From NCBI GenBank assembly GCA_900110395.1, contig FODP01000009.1:1-64000 (forward strand): a stretch of 64,000 nt of DNA. Direction: 5' to 3'. Position numbers and translations under genes: made by a program. Below the pieces are notes generated by a model. That model saw only the letters and a program-made list of their open reading frames with translations. It was not told where the DNA came from and ran no database searches. This document shows, one piece after another, positions 18,168-26,740 of the stretch. Source of the stretch: Rhodospirillales bacterium URHD0017. GTDB lineage: Bacteria > Pseudomonadota > Alphaproteobacteria > Reyranellales > Reyranellaceae. The stretch's first letter is position 1; the number at the start of each line of letters is the position of its first letter.

Positions 18168-18944
18168 TCAGCCCACGATCTCGCCGCGGAAGGCCCAGCG
18201 CGTCATGCGCTTCTCGACCAGGGCGCAGACGGCGTACATCAGCACACCCATGATGGCGATGGCGAACAGGCCGGCGAAGGTCGTCGGCGCATCGTTGCGC
18301 GCGCTGGCCGACAGCATCAGGAAACCGATGCCGTTGTTGCCGCCGACAGTCTCGGAGATCACCGACCCGATGAACGCCAGCGTGATCGCCACCTTGAGGC
18401 TGGCGAACAGGTAGGGCATGGCCCGCGGAATGCCGACCTTGGTCAGGATCTCGGTGCGCGTGGCGCCCAGGCTGCGCAGCACGTCGCGCATCTCGGGCTC
18501 GATGGTGGCGAGCCCGGTGGCGACGTTCACGACGATGGGGAAGAAGCTGATGACGAAGGCGGTGATGACCGCCGGCAGGGCGCCCACGCCCACCCAGATC
18601 ATCAGGATCGGCACCAGCGCCACCTTGGGAACGGCGTTGAAGGCGATCAGCAGGGGGTACAGTCCCGAATAGACGAAAGGCGACGCGCCGATCGCCAGCC
18701 CCAGCAGCAGGCCGCCCGCGATCGCCAGCAGGAAGCCGATCACCGTGGTCCACAGCGTGTCCCAGCAATACGCCATCAGGATGTCGAAGCGGGCCACGAA
18801 TACCGTGAAGATCTTGGTGGGCCTGGGCAGGATGATCTCGGGGATGTCGAAGGCGATGCAGGCCAGCTCCCAGATGATCAGCAGCACCGCGGTCGCCAGC
18901 CACGGCATGGCGATCTTGAGCGCCTCGCGCCTGAACTCGCTCAT
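18168..18944 (-). CDS. ABC transporter permease (SsuC/TauC/ThiX type)
   Basis: 258 residues. The ATG at 18944 overlaps the ATPase stop by four bases. About six membrane spans are present, with the binding-protein-dependent permease loop around RSLGATRTEILTKVGIPRAMP, which contacts the ATPase. Together with the ATPase and the binding protein at 19863-20876 it completes an importer of the nitrate/sulfonate/taurine/pyrimidine-precursor class. This open frame extends upstream over the ATPase gene, but the coupled ATG is the sensible start. Confidence 0.85.
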   Translation of the reverse strand: MSEFRREALKIAMPWLATAVLLIIWELACIAFDIPEIILPRPTKIFTVFVARFDILMAYCWDTLWTTVIGFLLAIAGGLLLGLAIGASPFVYSGLYPLLIAFNAVPKVALVPILMIWVGVGALPAVITAFVISFFPIVVNVATGLATIEPEMRDVLRSLGATRTEILTKVGIPRAMPYLFASLKVAITLAFIGSVISETVGGNNGIGFLMLSASARNDAPTTFAGLFAIAIMGVLMYAVCALVEKRMTRWAFRGEIVG

Positions 18945-19723
18945 GCGTGCTCCTGCGAGATGCGGTCGCGCAGCTCGTGCACGATATCGACGAAATGCGG
19001 CTCGAACGTCGTGGCCAGCGAGCGCGGCCGCGGGACATCGATCTTGCGCGTGAGCACGATGCGGCCGGGCCGCTTGCTCATGACGTAGACGGTGTCGGCG
19101 AGATAGACCGCCTCGCGCAGGTCGTGCGTCACCAGCACGCCGGTGAAGCGCTTCTCCAGCCACAGCGCCTGCATCACGCCCCACAGCTCCTCGCGGGTGA
19201 AGGCATCGAGAGCGCCGAACGGCTCGTCGAGCATCAGAAGCTCGGGCTCGTGGATCAGGGCACGGCAGAGGTTGGAGCGCTGCTGCATGCCGCCCGAGAG
19301 CTGCCAGGGATAGCGGCGCGCGAAGTCGGCGAGGCCCACCGTCTCGAGCAGCTTCATCGCCCGTTCTTCGTACTCGGCCCGGTTGCTGCGGAAGCGCCGC
19401 TTGTGCGGCTCGACCACCTCCATGGGCAGCAGGATGTTGTCCATGGTGGTGCGCCACGGCATCAAGGTCGGGTTCTGGAAGGCCATGCCGACGCCCTTGA
19501 TGGGGCCGGTCACCTTCTCGCCCGCTACCTTCACCTCGCCCGACGACGCCGGCAGCAGGCCGGTGACGAGCTTCATAATGGTCGACTTGCCGCAACCCGA
19601 CGGCCCGACCACGGCAATGAACTCGCCCTTGTCGATGCTGAACGTGGCATCGGCCAAGGCGAGCGTGGTTTCCTTGCCCAGACGGTAGGTGAGACTGACG
19701 CCTTTGAGATCGACGAAGGCCAT
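18941..19723 (-). CDS. ABC transporter ATPase (SsuB/TauB/ThiZ type)
   Basis: 260 residues. Walker A is GPSGCGKST (about 40-48), the signature is LSGGMQQRSNLCRAL, Walker B is LLMLDEPFGALD and the switch His is in VTHDL. The Met-Gln-Gln-Arg signature and the AFQNPTLMPWRT Q-loop are typical of the nitrate/sulfonate family. It energises import through the downstream permease. A 139-base repeat-rich gap separates it from the upstream binding-protein gene, so the three genes may still be one transcript with a hairpin inside. Confidence 0.87.
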   Translation of the reverse strand: MAFVDLKGVSLTYRLGKETTLALADATFSIDKGEFIAVVGPSGCGKSTIMKLVTGLLPASSGEVKVAGEKVTGPIKGVGMAFQNPTLMPWRTTMDNILLPMEVVEPHKRRFRSNRAEYEERAMKLLETVGLADFARRYPWQLSGGMQQRSNLCRALIHEPELLMLDEPFGALDAFTREELWGVMQALWLEKRFTGVLVTHDLREAVYLADTVYVMSKRPGRIVLTRKIDVPRPRSLATTFEPHFVDIVHELRDRISQEHA

Positions 19724-19733
19724 TGAACCTAGC

Positions 19734-19856
19734 CTTCCTCCCCAGCGAAGCTGGGGAGGTGCCCCGAAGGGGCGGAGGGGTCATGAGCGTCGGTACTGTT
19801 GCTCATGACCCCTCCGGCGCTGCGCGCCACCTCCCCTCGTATGACGAGGGGAGGAA
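19734..19856. repeat. Composite inverted repeat (MITE-like or REP doublet), copy A
   Basis: About 123 bases filling the gap between a binding-protein gene and its ATPase gene. It begins CTTCCTCCCCAGCG and contains GGCGGAGGGGTCATGAGC near the middle, then the reverse GCTCATGACCCCTCC. It ends with a CACCTCCCC...GGGGAGGAA hairpin. The same order of words recurs inside 55531-55742, so this is a mobile-like dispersed element. Confidence 0.65.
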
Positions 19857-19862
19857 TGAGCG

Positions 19863-20876
19863 TCACTTCGCGACCATCCGATCCGCCTTGGGCGGCAGGT
19901 ACTTGTTGGTGAAGACCTTGTCGACCGGCGGAGCCGCCGGCAGACCGAAGGCTTCCGACACCAGCTTGACCGACTTCGCGAAACGCTCGGGCTGAACGTC
20001 GCCCATGCCGTTGGCTTTCACATAGGGCGTCAGGATGTTGGTCTGCAGCGAGATCTGCAGGCGCTCGGTCTCCAGCGCCTCGTCGATCAGGGGATCGCGC
20101 TTCTTGGCGGCGGCGATGCCGACCTTGTTGTCGGCGATGACGTCCTTCCAGCCCTTGATGGTGGCGTTGATGAAGCCCTTCACCGCCTTCTCGTCCTTCG
20201 CCATCTCGGGCGAGATCACGATGCCGTTGCCGTAGACATCCATGCCGAAGTCGACGTAGCGCATGGCGACGATGTCATCGAACTTCACGCCGCGCGCCTT
20301 GAGGTCGAGCATCGACGAGAAATAGTGACCCGAGATGAAGTCGACCGTGCCCTGCACCAGGCTCTGTTCCCTGAGCTGCGGCGTCAGGTTCACGTGCTCC
20401 CACTTGGAGATGCCGTTCAGCTTGGCGAAGGCCGGGAACAGCCGGAAGCTGGCATCGAACACTGGCGCGCCAAGCTTCTTGCCCTCGAGGTCCTTGGGCA
20501 CCTTGATGCCGCTCTTCTTCAGGGCATAGACGCCGAACGGCGCGAAATCGTAGGCCATGAAGACGCAGAGCACTTCCTTGCCCGGGTTCTTGGCGTTGTA
20601 CTCGATGGTGGCGTTCACGTCGGCGAAGCCGATCTGGTAGGCGCCGGTGGCGACGCGCTGCACGGCGCCGGCCGAGCCCTGGCCGGGATCCATCGTGACG
20701 TCGAGGCCCTCGGCCTTGTAGTAGCCCTTCTCCAGCGCCACCAGGAACGGCGAGGTCGGCCCCTGGAACACCCAGTCCAGGGTGAATTTGATCGGCGTCT
20801 GCGCATTGGCGGGCAAGCTGGCCAGCGCCAGCGCAACGGCGGCCGCGCCGCCCAGCCATTTGGCGAATTTGCTCAT
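19863..20876 (-). CDS. ABC transporter substrate-binding protein (NMT1/THI5-like, ThiY/SsuA type)
   Basis: 337 residues from the ATG at 20876, which begins a clean signal peptide (MSKFAKWLGG, then an Ala-rich core, cut after ANA). The mature start IKFTLDWVFQGP, followed by VALEKGYYKAEGLDV and GQGSAGAVQRVATG, is the NMT1/THI5-like pattern. Proteins with LDW at this place often bind pyrimidine precursors of thiamine, while relatives bind sulfonates, so the ligand is open. It delivers to the permease/ATPase pair downstream on the same strand. Confidence 0.82.
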   Translation of the reverse strand: MSKFAKWLGGAAAVALALASLPANAQTPIKFTLDWVFQGPTSPFLVALEKGYYKAEGLDVTMDPGQGSAGAVQRVATGAYQIGFADVNATIEYNAKNPGKEVLCVFMAYDFAPFGVYALKKSGIKVPKDLEGKKLGAPVFDASFRLFPAFAKLNGISKWEHVNLTPQLREQSLVQGTVDFISGHYFSSMLDLKARGVKFDDIVAMRYVDFGMDVYGNGIVISPEMAKDEKAVKGFINATIKGWKDVIADNKVGIAAAKKRDPLIDEALETERLQISLQTNILTPYVKANGMGDVQPERFAKSVKLVSEAFGLPAAPPVDKVFTNKYLPPKADRMVAK

Positions 20877-20979
20877 GATCGTCTGCCCCTCTGATTTCCC
20901 CGTCCGGCGACTCTTAGGCGGCCACGACACATCCGCCAAGGGGATATCAGGCAGATTCTATGCCAGCCTGCTGAGAGGC

Positions 20980-21789
20980 TTACCCGATGCCCAGCATCCC
21001 TCCGATCAGGCGAAAGACATGCAATTTCGTCCAGATGTCTGCCGCGGCAAAGCTTGGGCGTGCCTGCATGGCATGCCAATAGCGGGCAAGCGCCGGCCGC
21101 TTCTGAAGCTCGGCGCCCATGCCGACGAATTCCATGCGGGCGAGGAACACGGTCCAGACCACGTCGGCAACGCCATAGGCAGGCGGCACGAGCACGCCGC
21201 GGCCATCGCCAAGCGTGTGCTCGAGCCGATCCATGAAGCCGATCGCTTCGGCGCGACGTTTCTCTGAGAGCCGCACGACAGAATCGGGATCGAAGGCGCG
21301 GACGCGCCCGGCGAAGACCGCTGCACGCGCGTCATAGACCTTTGCGAGGTCGGGATTCTGCTTGGCGCGTTCGAGGAGGCGGCGACGGGTCGACTCGAGC
21401 CGCCTGGGCACCAAGATCCGCGCCAGGGGACTGCGAGCGAGCAGCCCGCCGAAGGTCAGTTCCTCGATCGGATAGCCGTAGTGAACGTCGAGCCAGGCTT
21501 TCGTATCGCCATCGATGGTCGCCTCGCTGACGCCCAGCGCATACTCGGCAATGTCCCGGCTCTGGTCGAGGATGCGGTCCGGCAGCACCAACGTCGGCAC
21601 GGTCATGTTCGGATTGAGCCGTACGTAATCCGGCCGCTGCTGGACCATCTTGAGATGGATATCGACCACGACCGCCTCGTAGGCGATCCCGCCTTCGGCG
21701 AGCGCGAGGCGCGCGATCATCGAATAGTACGAGGACAGCGCGTGATAGAGGCGCGGCTTGGTGCCGGAAGGCTCAGCTGGCTCCGCCAT
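20980..21789 (-). CDS. Glutathione S-transferase family protein
   Basis: 269 residues, longer than typical bacterial GSTs (200-220). The N-terminal thioredoxin-like domain reads RLYHALSSYYSMIARLALAE, then LNPNMTVPTLVLPDR and ILDQSRDIAEYA. The VPTL cis-Pro and the DQSRDI glutathione-gamma-Glu binding segment are the diagnostic marks. An all-helical C-terminal domain contains GVADVVWTVFLARMEF. The catalytic residue may be one of the Ser/Tyr in SSYYS. Three bases separate its start from the upstream exporter gene, so co-transcription is likely. Substrate unknown. Confidence 0.8.
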   Translation of the reverse strand: MAEPAEPSGTKPRLYHALSSYYSMIARLALAEGGIAYEAVVVDIHLKMVQQRPDYVRLNPNMTVPTLVLPDRILDQSRDIAEYALGVSEATIDGDTKAWLDVHYGYPIEELTFGGLLARSPLARILVPRRLESTRRRLLERAKQNPDLAKVYDARAAVFAGRVRAFDPDSVVRLSEKRRAEAIGFMDRLEHTLGDGRGVLVPPAYGVADVVWTVFLARMEFVGMGAELQKRPALARYWHAMQARPSFAAADIWTKLHVFRLIGGMLGIG

Positions 21790-21792
21790 TGC

Positions 21793-23553
21793 TCAGGCCG
21801 CCTCGATGCCAGCCTGCTGGGTGGCCACGAGGCGGGCGAAGGCGCCGCCCTGGGCGACCAGCTCGCGGTAGTTGCCCTGCTCGACGACACGGCCGTGCTC
21901 GAACACCACGACGAGGTCAGCGTCGCGAATGGTCGACAGCCGATGGGCGATGATGAAGGTGGTGCGGCCCGCCATCAGCGTCTTGAGCGCCTTCTGGATG
22001 CGCGCCTCGGTCACCGAATCGAGCGCGCTGGTGGCCTCGTCGAGAATCAGGATCGGCGGGTTCTTGAGCAGCGCACGGGCGATCGCGAGGCGCTGGCGCT
22101 CGCCGCCCGACAGCGTCGTGCCGCGTTCGCCCACCATCGTATCGTAGCCGTTGGGCTGGCGCATGATGAAGTCATGCGCCTCGGCGAGCCGCGCGGCCTC
22201 CTCGAGCTCGGCTTGGGTGGCGTCGGGCTTGCCGATGCGCAGGTTGTCGGCAATGGACCGGTAGAACATCGTGGAATCCTGGAATACCACGCCGATGTTG
22301 CGGCGCAGCGATTCCAGCCTGATGTCGCGATGGTCCATGCCGTCGATGCGGATCAGGCCCGACTGCGCGTCCCACATGCGATGCAGCAGCGACAGCGCCG
22401 TGCTCTTGCCCGCGCCGGTCGGGCCGACGAAGGCGACGGTCGTGCCGGCCGGCACCTTCAGCGAGAAATGAACCAGTGCCGGGCGCTTGCCGTCATAGGA
22501 GAAGTTGATGTCGTCGAACTCGACATCGCCCTTGGCGCGGCCGATGTCCTTGCCGTGCGGATTGTCGGGCACCGTCGACTGCGAATCGAGCACGCGGAAG
22601 AAGTCGGCCAGTGCCGGCATCTGGAAGAAGATGCGGCTGACGAAGCCCGAGGCCTGGTCCATGCGGCTGATCAGCAGCGTGGCAAAGCCCATGAAGCTCA
22701 CGATCTCGCCGACGCTCGCCTCGCCCCGCGTGTAGAGCCAGGTGCCGAGCACGAAGATCAGGATCACGGTGACGGTGGAAGCGGCACGAGTAAGCACCGA
22801 CAGGAGCGCCCACCAGTTCAGCACCGGATATTGCGCCGCCAGGGTCTCGCGGATGATGCGATGCAGCTCGCCGGTTTCCTGACCCAGCCGCACGAAGCTC
22901 TGGATCAGGTGAATGTTGCCCAGCGCATCGCCGGCCCGGCTGGCGAGCTCGCTGTGGCGGTCCTCGACCTGCTGCTGCAGGCGGTCGGTGCGACCCACCA
23001 CCCAGGCATTGGCCACCGCGAAGAAGATGATCAGCACGATCAGCAGCAGGCCCAACCGCCAGTTCATGAACAGGCTGAGCGGCAGCATGATGAAGAGGGC
23101 GACGAAGGTCGCGAGGTTCTCGCGGAAGAACGACAGCCAGATGCCGAACAGATGGTCGACGCCCGTCAGCATGACTTTGAGCAGCCGGCCGGAATGCTGG
23201 CTGTGATGGAAGGCGAAGGGAAGCACCAGCACGTGCTCGAAGAAGGTCGCCATGGCGCCGAGCCGCCGGCGGTGGGCCATGCGGTCGGCCTGCAGGGAGA
23301 CGACGATGTTGGCCACGATGCCGCCGATGCCCACGGCCGCCCACAGCACCAGCAGCTCTTTCGCGTTGTGCCACAACACGTCGACCGGCTTGTCGCGGGC
23401 TGTGCTCAGAAGGTCGACGACCTTGCCGAACAGCACCGGCTCGTAGAACTGCAGCGCCGCCACCGCGACGTTGGCCGCCGCCAGCATGATCGCAAGCCCG
23501 CGTTCGGCCCTTAAAAGACCGATGACCCGACCGTAGACGCGGAAGAATTCCAT
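21793..23553 (-). CDS. ndvA: ABC exporter, cyclic beta-glucan type (NdvA/ChvA-like)
   Basis: 586 residues, matching the length and start (short cytoplasmic FFRVYGRVIGLLRAE) of NdvA/ChvA, the exporters of cyclic beta-1,2-glucan in rhizobia. The N-terminal half has six membrane helices. The C-terminal ATPase has Walker A GPTGAGKST (about 376-384), signature LSGGERQRLAIARAL, Walker B ILILDEATSALD and H-loop IIAHRLST. The cognate glucan synthase gene (ndvB) is not in the window, so the glucan assignment is by resemblance only; a general lipid or multidrug exporter remains possible. Confidence 0.7.
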   Translation of the reverse strand: MEFFRVYGRVIGLLRAERGLAIMLAAANVAVAALQFYEPVLFGKVVDLLSTARDKPVDVLWHNAKELLVLWAAVGIGGIVANIVVSLQADRMAHRRRLGAMATFFEHVLVLPFAFHHSQHSGRLLKVMLTGVDHLFGIWLSFFRENLATFVALFIMLPLSLFMNWRLGLLLIVLIIFFAVANAWVVGRTDRLQQQVEDRHSELASRAGDALGNIHLIQSFVRLGQETGELHRIIRETLAAQYPVLNWWALLSVLTRAASTVTVILIFVLGTWLYTRGEASVGEIVSFMGFATLLISRMDQASGFVSRIFFQMPALADFFRVLDSQSTVPDNPHGKDIGRAKGDVEFDDINFSYDGKRPALVHFSLKVPAGTTVAFVGPTGAGKSTALSLLHRMWDAQSGLIRIDGMDHRDIRLESLRRNIGVVFQDSTMFYRSIADNLRIGKPDATQAELEEAARLAEAHDFIMRQPNGYDTMVGERGTTLSGGERQRLAIARALLKNPPILILDEATSALDSVTEARIQKALKTLMAGRTTFIIAHRLSTIRDADLVVVFEHGRVVEQGNYRELVAQGGAFARLVATQQAGIEAA

Positions 23554-23563
23554 GGAAGCCCGC

Positions 23564-23632
23564 TGTCACCCCGAGCAGAGCGAGGGGCCTTTCAGGCCCC
23601 AGCAAAGGTCCCTCGCCGCGCTCGCGATGACA
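23564..23632. repeat. Nested palindromic repeat
   Basis: The outer arms TGTCACCCCGAGC and GCGATGACA enclose a perfect inner hairpin, GGGGCCT-TTC-AGGCCCC at 23584-23600. It belongs to the TGTCATCCC/GGGATGACA family seen elsewhere in the window. It lies between the M20 peptidase gene and the exporter gene, both on the minus strand, and may end the peptidase transcript. Confidence 0.6.
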
Positions 23633-23641
23633 GGCATGCCT

Positions 23642-24814
23642 CTACGCCCGCTGCTCGAGGAAGCGCTCGACGGTGCGCACGAAGAAGCTGACGCCGAACG
23701 GGATCGCCATGTCGTTGAAGTCGTAGCGCGGGTTGTGCAGGCTGGCGGCCTCGGGCCCGCCCCCGTTGCCCAGCATCACCATGGCACCCGGCACCTTCTC
23801 CAGCATGTAGGAGAAATCCTCCGCACCCATGCTGGGACGGACCTTGTCGCTCACGGCATGATCGCCGCACACGCCCGCCGCCACGTCGAGGGCGAAGCGC
23901 ACGCGCTCGTCGTTGTTGACCGTCGGCGGATATCCCGGGCGGTGCTCGACCTCGATCTTCACGCCGTGCATCTCGGCGGCGCCGCGGCAGATCTCGGAGA
24001 TGCGGCGCTGCACCAGCTCGCGGTTGGCCGGCGTGGTGGTGCGGGTGGTGCCGCCGATATGCACGTCGGCCGGGATGACGTTGTAGGCCGAGCCCGCCTT
24101 GAAGAAGCCGACCGTGACGACGGTGGCGTCGAGCGGATCGATGTTGCGGCTGACGATGGTCTGCAGCGCCAGCACGACGTTGGCGCCCACCACCATGGGA
24201 TCGATCGCAAGATGCGGATGGGCGGCATGGCCGCCCTTGCCGGTGATGCGAATGTCCCAGCGATCGGCCGCCGCCAGCAATGGACCGGGCTTGGTGACGA
24301 TGTGCCCGAGCGGCACACCGGGCTTGTTGTGGATGGCGAAGACAGCGTCGCAGGGGAACTTCTCGAACAGCCCATCCTTGATCATCTCGCGCGCGCCGCC
24401 GCCGCCTTCCTCCGCGGGCTGAAAGATGAAGTGCACGGCGCCCTCGAAGTCGCGCTTCTCGCTCAGCATCTTGGCGGCACCCAGGAGCATCGCCGTGTGA
24501 CCGTCATGGCCACACGCATGCATGCGGCCGTTGTTCTGCGAGCGGTGCTGGAAATCGTTGGCTTCTTCCATTGGGAGCGCATCCATATCGGCGCGGAGGC
24601 CGATGGACTTCAACGAGTTGCCTTTGCGCAGGGTTCCGACCACGCCGGTCTTGCCGAGCCCCCGTGTCACTTCCAGGCCCCATTCGCTGAGCTTGGCGGC
24701 GACGATGTCCGACGTCCGCGTCTCCTCATAGGCAAGCTCGGGATGGGCGTGGATGTCGCGGCGGATGGCGGCAATCTCGCCCTGGATCTCGAGCGAACGC
24801 GGCAGAACGGGCAT
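23642..24814 (-). CDS. M20 family amidohydrolase (hippurate hydrolase / aminoacylase type)
   Basis: 390 residues from the ATG at 24814; the frame stays open further upstream, but only this start gives the family N-terminus (IAAIRRDIHAHPEL). Di-metal ligands can be seen: HACGHDGH, a PAEEGGGG block with catalytic and ligand Glu, and an IHNKPG His. A dimerisation domain begins at ITGKGGHAAHPH. Such proteins hydrolyse N-acyl amino acids or related amides in the cytoplasm. It is divergent, 59 bases apart, from a threonine-dehydratase-like gene, which fits amino acid catabolism. Confidence 0.87.
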   Translation of the reverse strand: MPVLPRSLEIQGEIAAIRRDIHAHPELAYEETRTSDIVAAKLSEWGLEVTRGLGKTGVVGTLRKGNSLKSIGLRADMDALPMEEANDFQHRSQNNGRMHACGHDGHTAMLLGAAKMLSEKRDFEGAVHFIFQPAEEGGGGAREMIKDGLFEKFPCDAVFAIHNKPGVPLGHIVTKPGPLLAAADRWDIRITGKGGHAAHPHLAIDPMVVGANVVLALQTIVSRNIDPLDATVVTVGFFKAGSAYNVIPADVHIGGTTRTTTPANRELVQRRISEICRGAAEMHGVKIEVEHRPGYPPTVNNDERVRFALDVAAGVCGDHAVSDKVRPSMGAEDFSYMLEKVPGAMVMLGNGGGPEAASLHNPRYDFNDMAIPFGVSFFVRTVERFLEQRA

Positions 24815-24873
24815 TAGGTACTCCGGCTGGAAGACCAATTGGAAGACAGGGCATCTTAGCCCAAAGTGGCACG

Positions 24874-25839
24874 ATGTTGTCTCTGCAGGAAGTCGAGGAC
24901 GCAGCGCAAATCGTCTACGCCGCCATGCCGCCGACGGCGCAGTATGCATGGCCGTTGCTCGCGCGGCGCACGGGCTGCGATGTCTGGGTGAAGCACGAGA
25001 ACCACACGCCGATCGGCGCCTTCAAGGTGCGCGGCGGACTGGTCTACATGGATCGGCTGAAGCATACGCAGCCCAACCTGAAGGGCGTGATCAGCGCCAC
25101 CAGGGGAAATCACGGCCAGAGCATCGCCGTCGGCGCCGCCAAGGTCGGCATCGCGGCCACCATCGTCGTACCAGAGGGCAATTCGGTGGAAAAGAACGCC
25201 GCCATGCGCGCTTTCGGAGCAGAGCTGGTCGAGGCCGGCCACGATTTCGATGCCGCGCGCGATGTCGCTGTGCGGCTGGCGAGCGAACGCGGGCTCGCGA
25301 TGATCCCGTCCTTCCACCGCGACCTCGTGCGCGGCGTGGCGACCTATGCGCTGGAGCTGTTCCGCGGCGCGCCGCCGCTCGACACCGTCTGTGTGCCGAT
25401 CGGGCTGGGCTCGGGCATCTGCGGCGTGATCGCCATGCGCGACGCCATGAGTCCCGCGACCAAGGTGGTGGGCGTGGTGTCGACCGAGGCGCCGGCCTAT
25501 GCGCTGTCGTTTGCCGCCGGCAAGGTCGTGCCGACCAACAGCGCCGACACCATGGCCGACGGCATGGCCGTGCGCGGTCCCGATGCCGACGCACTCGGCA
25601 TCATCCTGAAGGGCGCCGATCGCATCGTGCAGGTGAGCGACGGCGAGATCGCCGGCGCCATGCGCGCCTACTACGAAGACACGCATCAGCTCACCGAAGG
25701 CGCCGGCGCGGCGCCGCTCGCTGCCCTGATGCAGGAACGGCAACGCATGACGGGCAAGCGGGTGGCGCTGGTGCTGAGCGGTGGGAACATCGACCGGCCG
25801 CTCTACTTGCGCCTGCTCGCGGATCGTGGTCCCGTCTGA
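24874..25839 (+). CDS. Threonine/serine dehydratase-like PLP enzyme
   Basis: 321 residues, the size of the catabolic (ACT-lacking) threonine dehydratase or serine racemase branch of fold-type II PLP enzymes. The PLP Lys is Lys51 in PIGAFKVRG, an N-H-G-Q-S loop is seen in RGNHGQSIA, the phosphate-binding Gly loop is GLGSGICG, and the C-terminal SGGNID is typical. No regulatory ACT domain follows. The family deaminates Thr/Ser to 2-oxo acids. It is divergent from the M20 gene, and a small exported protein gene starts five bases after its stop. Confidence 0.85.
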   Translation: MLSLQEVEDAAQIVYAAMPPTAQYAWPLLARRTGCDVWVKHENHTPIGAFKVRGGLVYMDRLKHTQPNLKGVISATRGNHGQSIAVGAAKVGIAATIVVPEGNSVEKNAAMRAFGAELVEAGHDFDAARDVAVRLASERGLAMIPSFHRDLVRGVATYALELFRGAPPLDTVCVPIGLGSGICGVIAMRDAMSPATKVVGVVSTEAPAYALSFAAGKVVPTNSADTMADGMAVRGPDADALGIILKGADRIVQVSDGEIAGAMRAYYEDTHQLTEGAGAAPLAALMQERQRMTGKRVALVLSGGNIDRPLYLRLLADRGPV

Positions 25840-25844
25840 GAGCA

Positions 25845-26141
25845 ATGGAGATCGTAGCCCTGCTCGTGGCTGCGCAACTGGCGCAGGCCACCGTCAGCCC
25901 CGCCGCCCGCTGCGCCCAACTCGTCGCCTACTACGACCGCTATGGCGCCAGTCGCAGCAACAATTCGGATGGCCGGCGCAATCACACGCGAATCGCGGCC
26001 GAGTTCGATTGCCAGCGCGGCGACTACCACAAAGGCATTGCCACCATGGAAGACCTCTTGCGCAGGAAGGCCTTCACCGTGCCACCGCCTGCGGTGCCCG
26101 AGACGGTGCCGCCGCTGGAAGCGCCGGAGTACGGCGTCTAG
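25845..26141 (+). CDS. Small exported hypothetical protein
   Basis: 98 residues starting five bases after the dehydratase stop. A short signal-like N-terminus (MEIVALLVAAQLAQATVS) precedes a mature region with two Cys (ARCAQLVAYYDRYG and EFDCQRGDYHKG), both near Tyr/Asp-rich text, and a Pro-rich tail (VPPPAVPETVPP). The two Cys could pair in the periplasm. The stop codon overlaps the stop of the convergent Lrp gene. No family named; a conserved hypothetical of alphaproteobacteria is likely. Confidence 0.65.
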   Translation: MEIVALLVAAQLAQATVSPAARCAQLVAYYDRYGASRSNNSDGRRNHTRIAAEFDCQRGDYHKGIATMEDLLRRKAFTVPPPAVPETVPPLEAPEYGV

Positions 26142-26629
26142 CGAGGCTTGCGCGCCGGCGGCTGAGGGATCGGCGCCCAGGCGAGATCGGTTTTCACCGC
26201 CTGCATGATGAAGGACGAGCGCGTGCCGCGAACGCCCGGCATGCGCAGCAGCGCCTTCAGGGCAAAGTCGCTGAAGGCCGCGAGGTCGGGCGCCAGTACG
26301 TGGAGCAGGAAATCCATGTCGCCGGTGACGGCGTAGCAGGCCACGACCTCGGGCCGCGCGCGGATCTCGGCCTCGAAGGCTTCGACGACCTTCTCCGAGT
26401 GATCGTCCAGCGTTACCTGCACCAGCGCCTGCAAGCCGAGCCCCATGGTCGGCGGCGAGACCAGCGCGGCGTAGCGCGTGATCACACCTTCTTCTTCCAG
26501 TCGCTTCACGCGCCTCTGGCACGGCGTGGGCGAGAGGCCGACGCGGTGGGCGAGGTCGACGATCGGCAGGCGGCCCTCGGCCTGCAGGACGGCGACGATG
26601 CGTCTGTCGATGTCATCCAGCTCGATCAT
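26138..26629 (-). CDS. Lrp/AsnC family transcriptional regulator
   Basis: 163 residues. The N-terminal helix-turn-helix (IDRRIVAVLQAEGRLPIVDL, then GLSPTPCQRRVKRLEEEG) is followed by the RAM/AsnC effector-binding domain (LVQVTLDDHS...VVACYAVTGDMDFLLHV). The protein probably senses an amino acid and binds DNA as an octamer or dimer. The gene is divergent from phhA with a 111-base gap, and a perfect 13-base palindrome touches its own start codon. Control of phhA by phenylalanine or tyrosine, plus autoregulation, is a reasonable inference. Confidence 0.9.
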   Translation of the reverse strand: MIELDDIDRRIVAVLQAEGRLPIVDLAHRVGLSPTPCQRRVKRLEEEGVITRYAALVSPPTMGLGLQALVQVTLDDHSEKVVEAFEAEIRARPEVVACYAVTGDMDFLLHVLAPDLAAFSDFALKALLRMPGVRGTRSSFIMQAVKTDLAWAPIPQPPARKPR

Positions 26630-26663
26630 AGGGATTATCCCTAAAGGGAGGCATTTCCGTAGA
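26630..26663. promoter_or_regulatory. Candidate Lrp operator between lrp-like gene and phhA
   Basis: AGGGATTATCCCT (26630-26642) is a perfect 13-base palindrome lying immediately upstream of the regulator start codon. A second half-site, ATATTATCCCC, follows at about 26653-26663. Repeated ATTATCCC words between a divergent Lrp gene and a metabolic gene fit an Lrp-type binding array; binding itself is inferred. Confidence 0.5.
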
Positions 26664-26740
26664 TATTATCCCCTTCCGGCCCCATCCGACAGCCTAACTT
26701 CGCCGGGATTCCCTACGCCCTTCCTCCCCATATTCGAGGC

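Noticed and set aside
21481..23514. Very long open frame (677 codons) on the plus strand opposite the NdvA-like exporter gene
   Set aside because: Composition is Arg/Ala/His/Gln-rich shadow text without any domain; it mirrors a well-supported ABC exporter on the other strand, as expected in GC-rich DNA.
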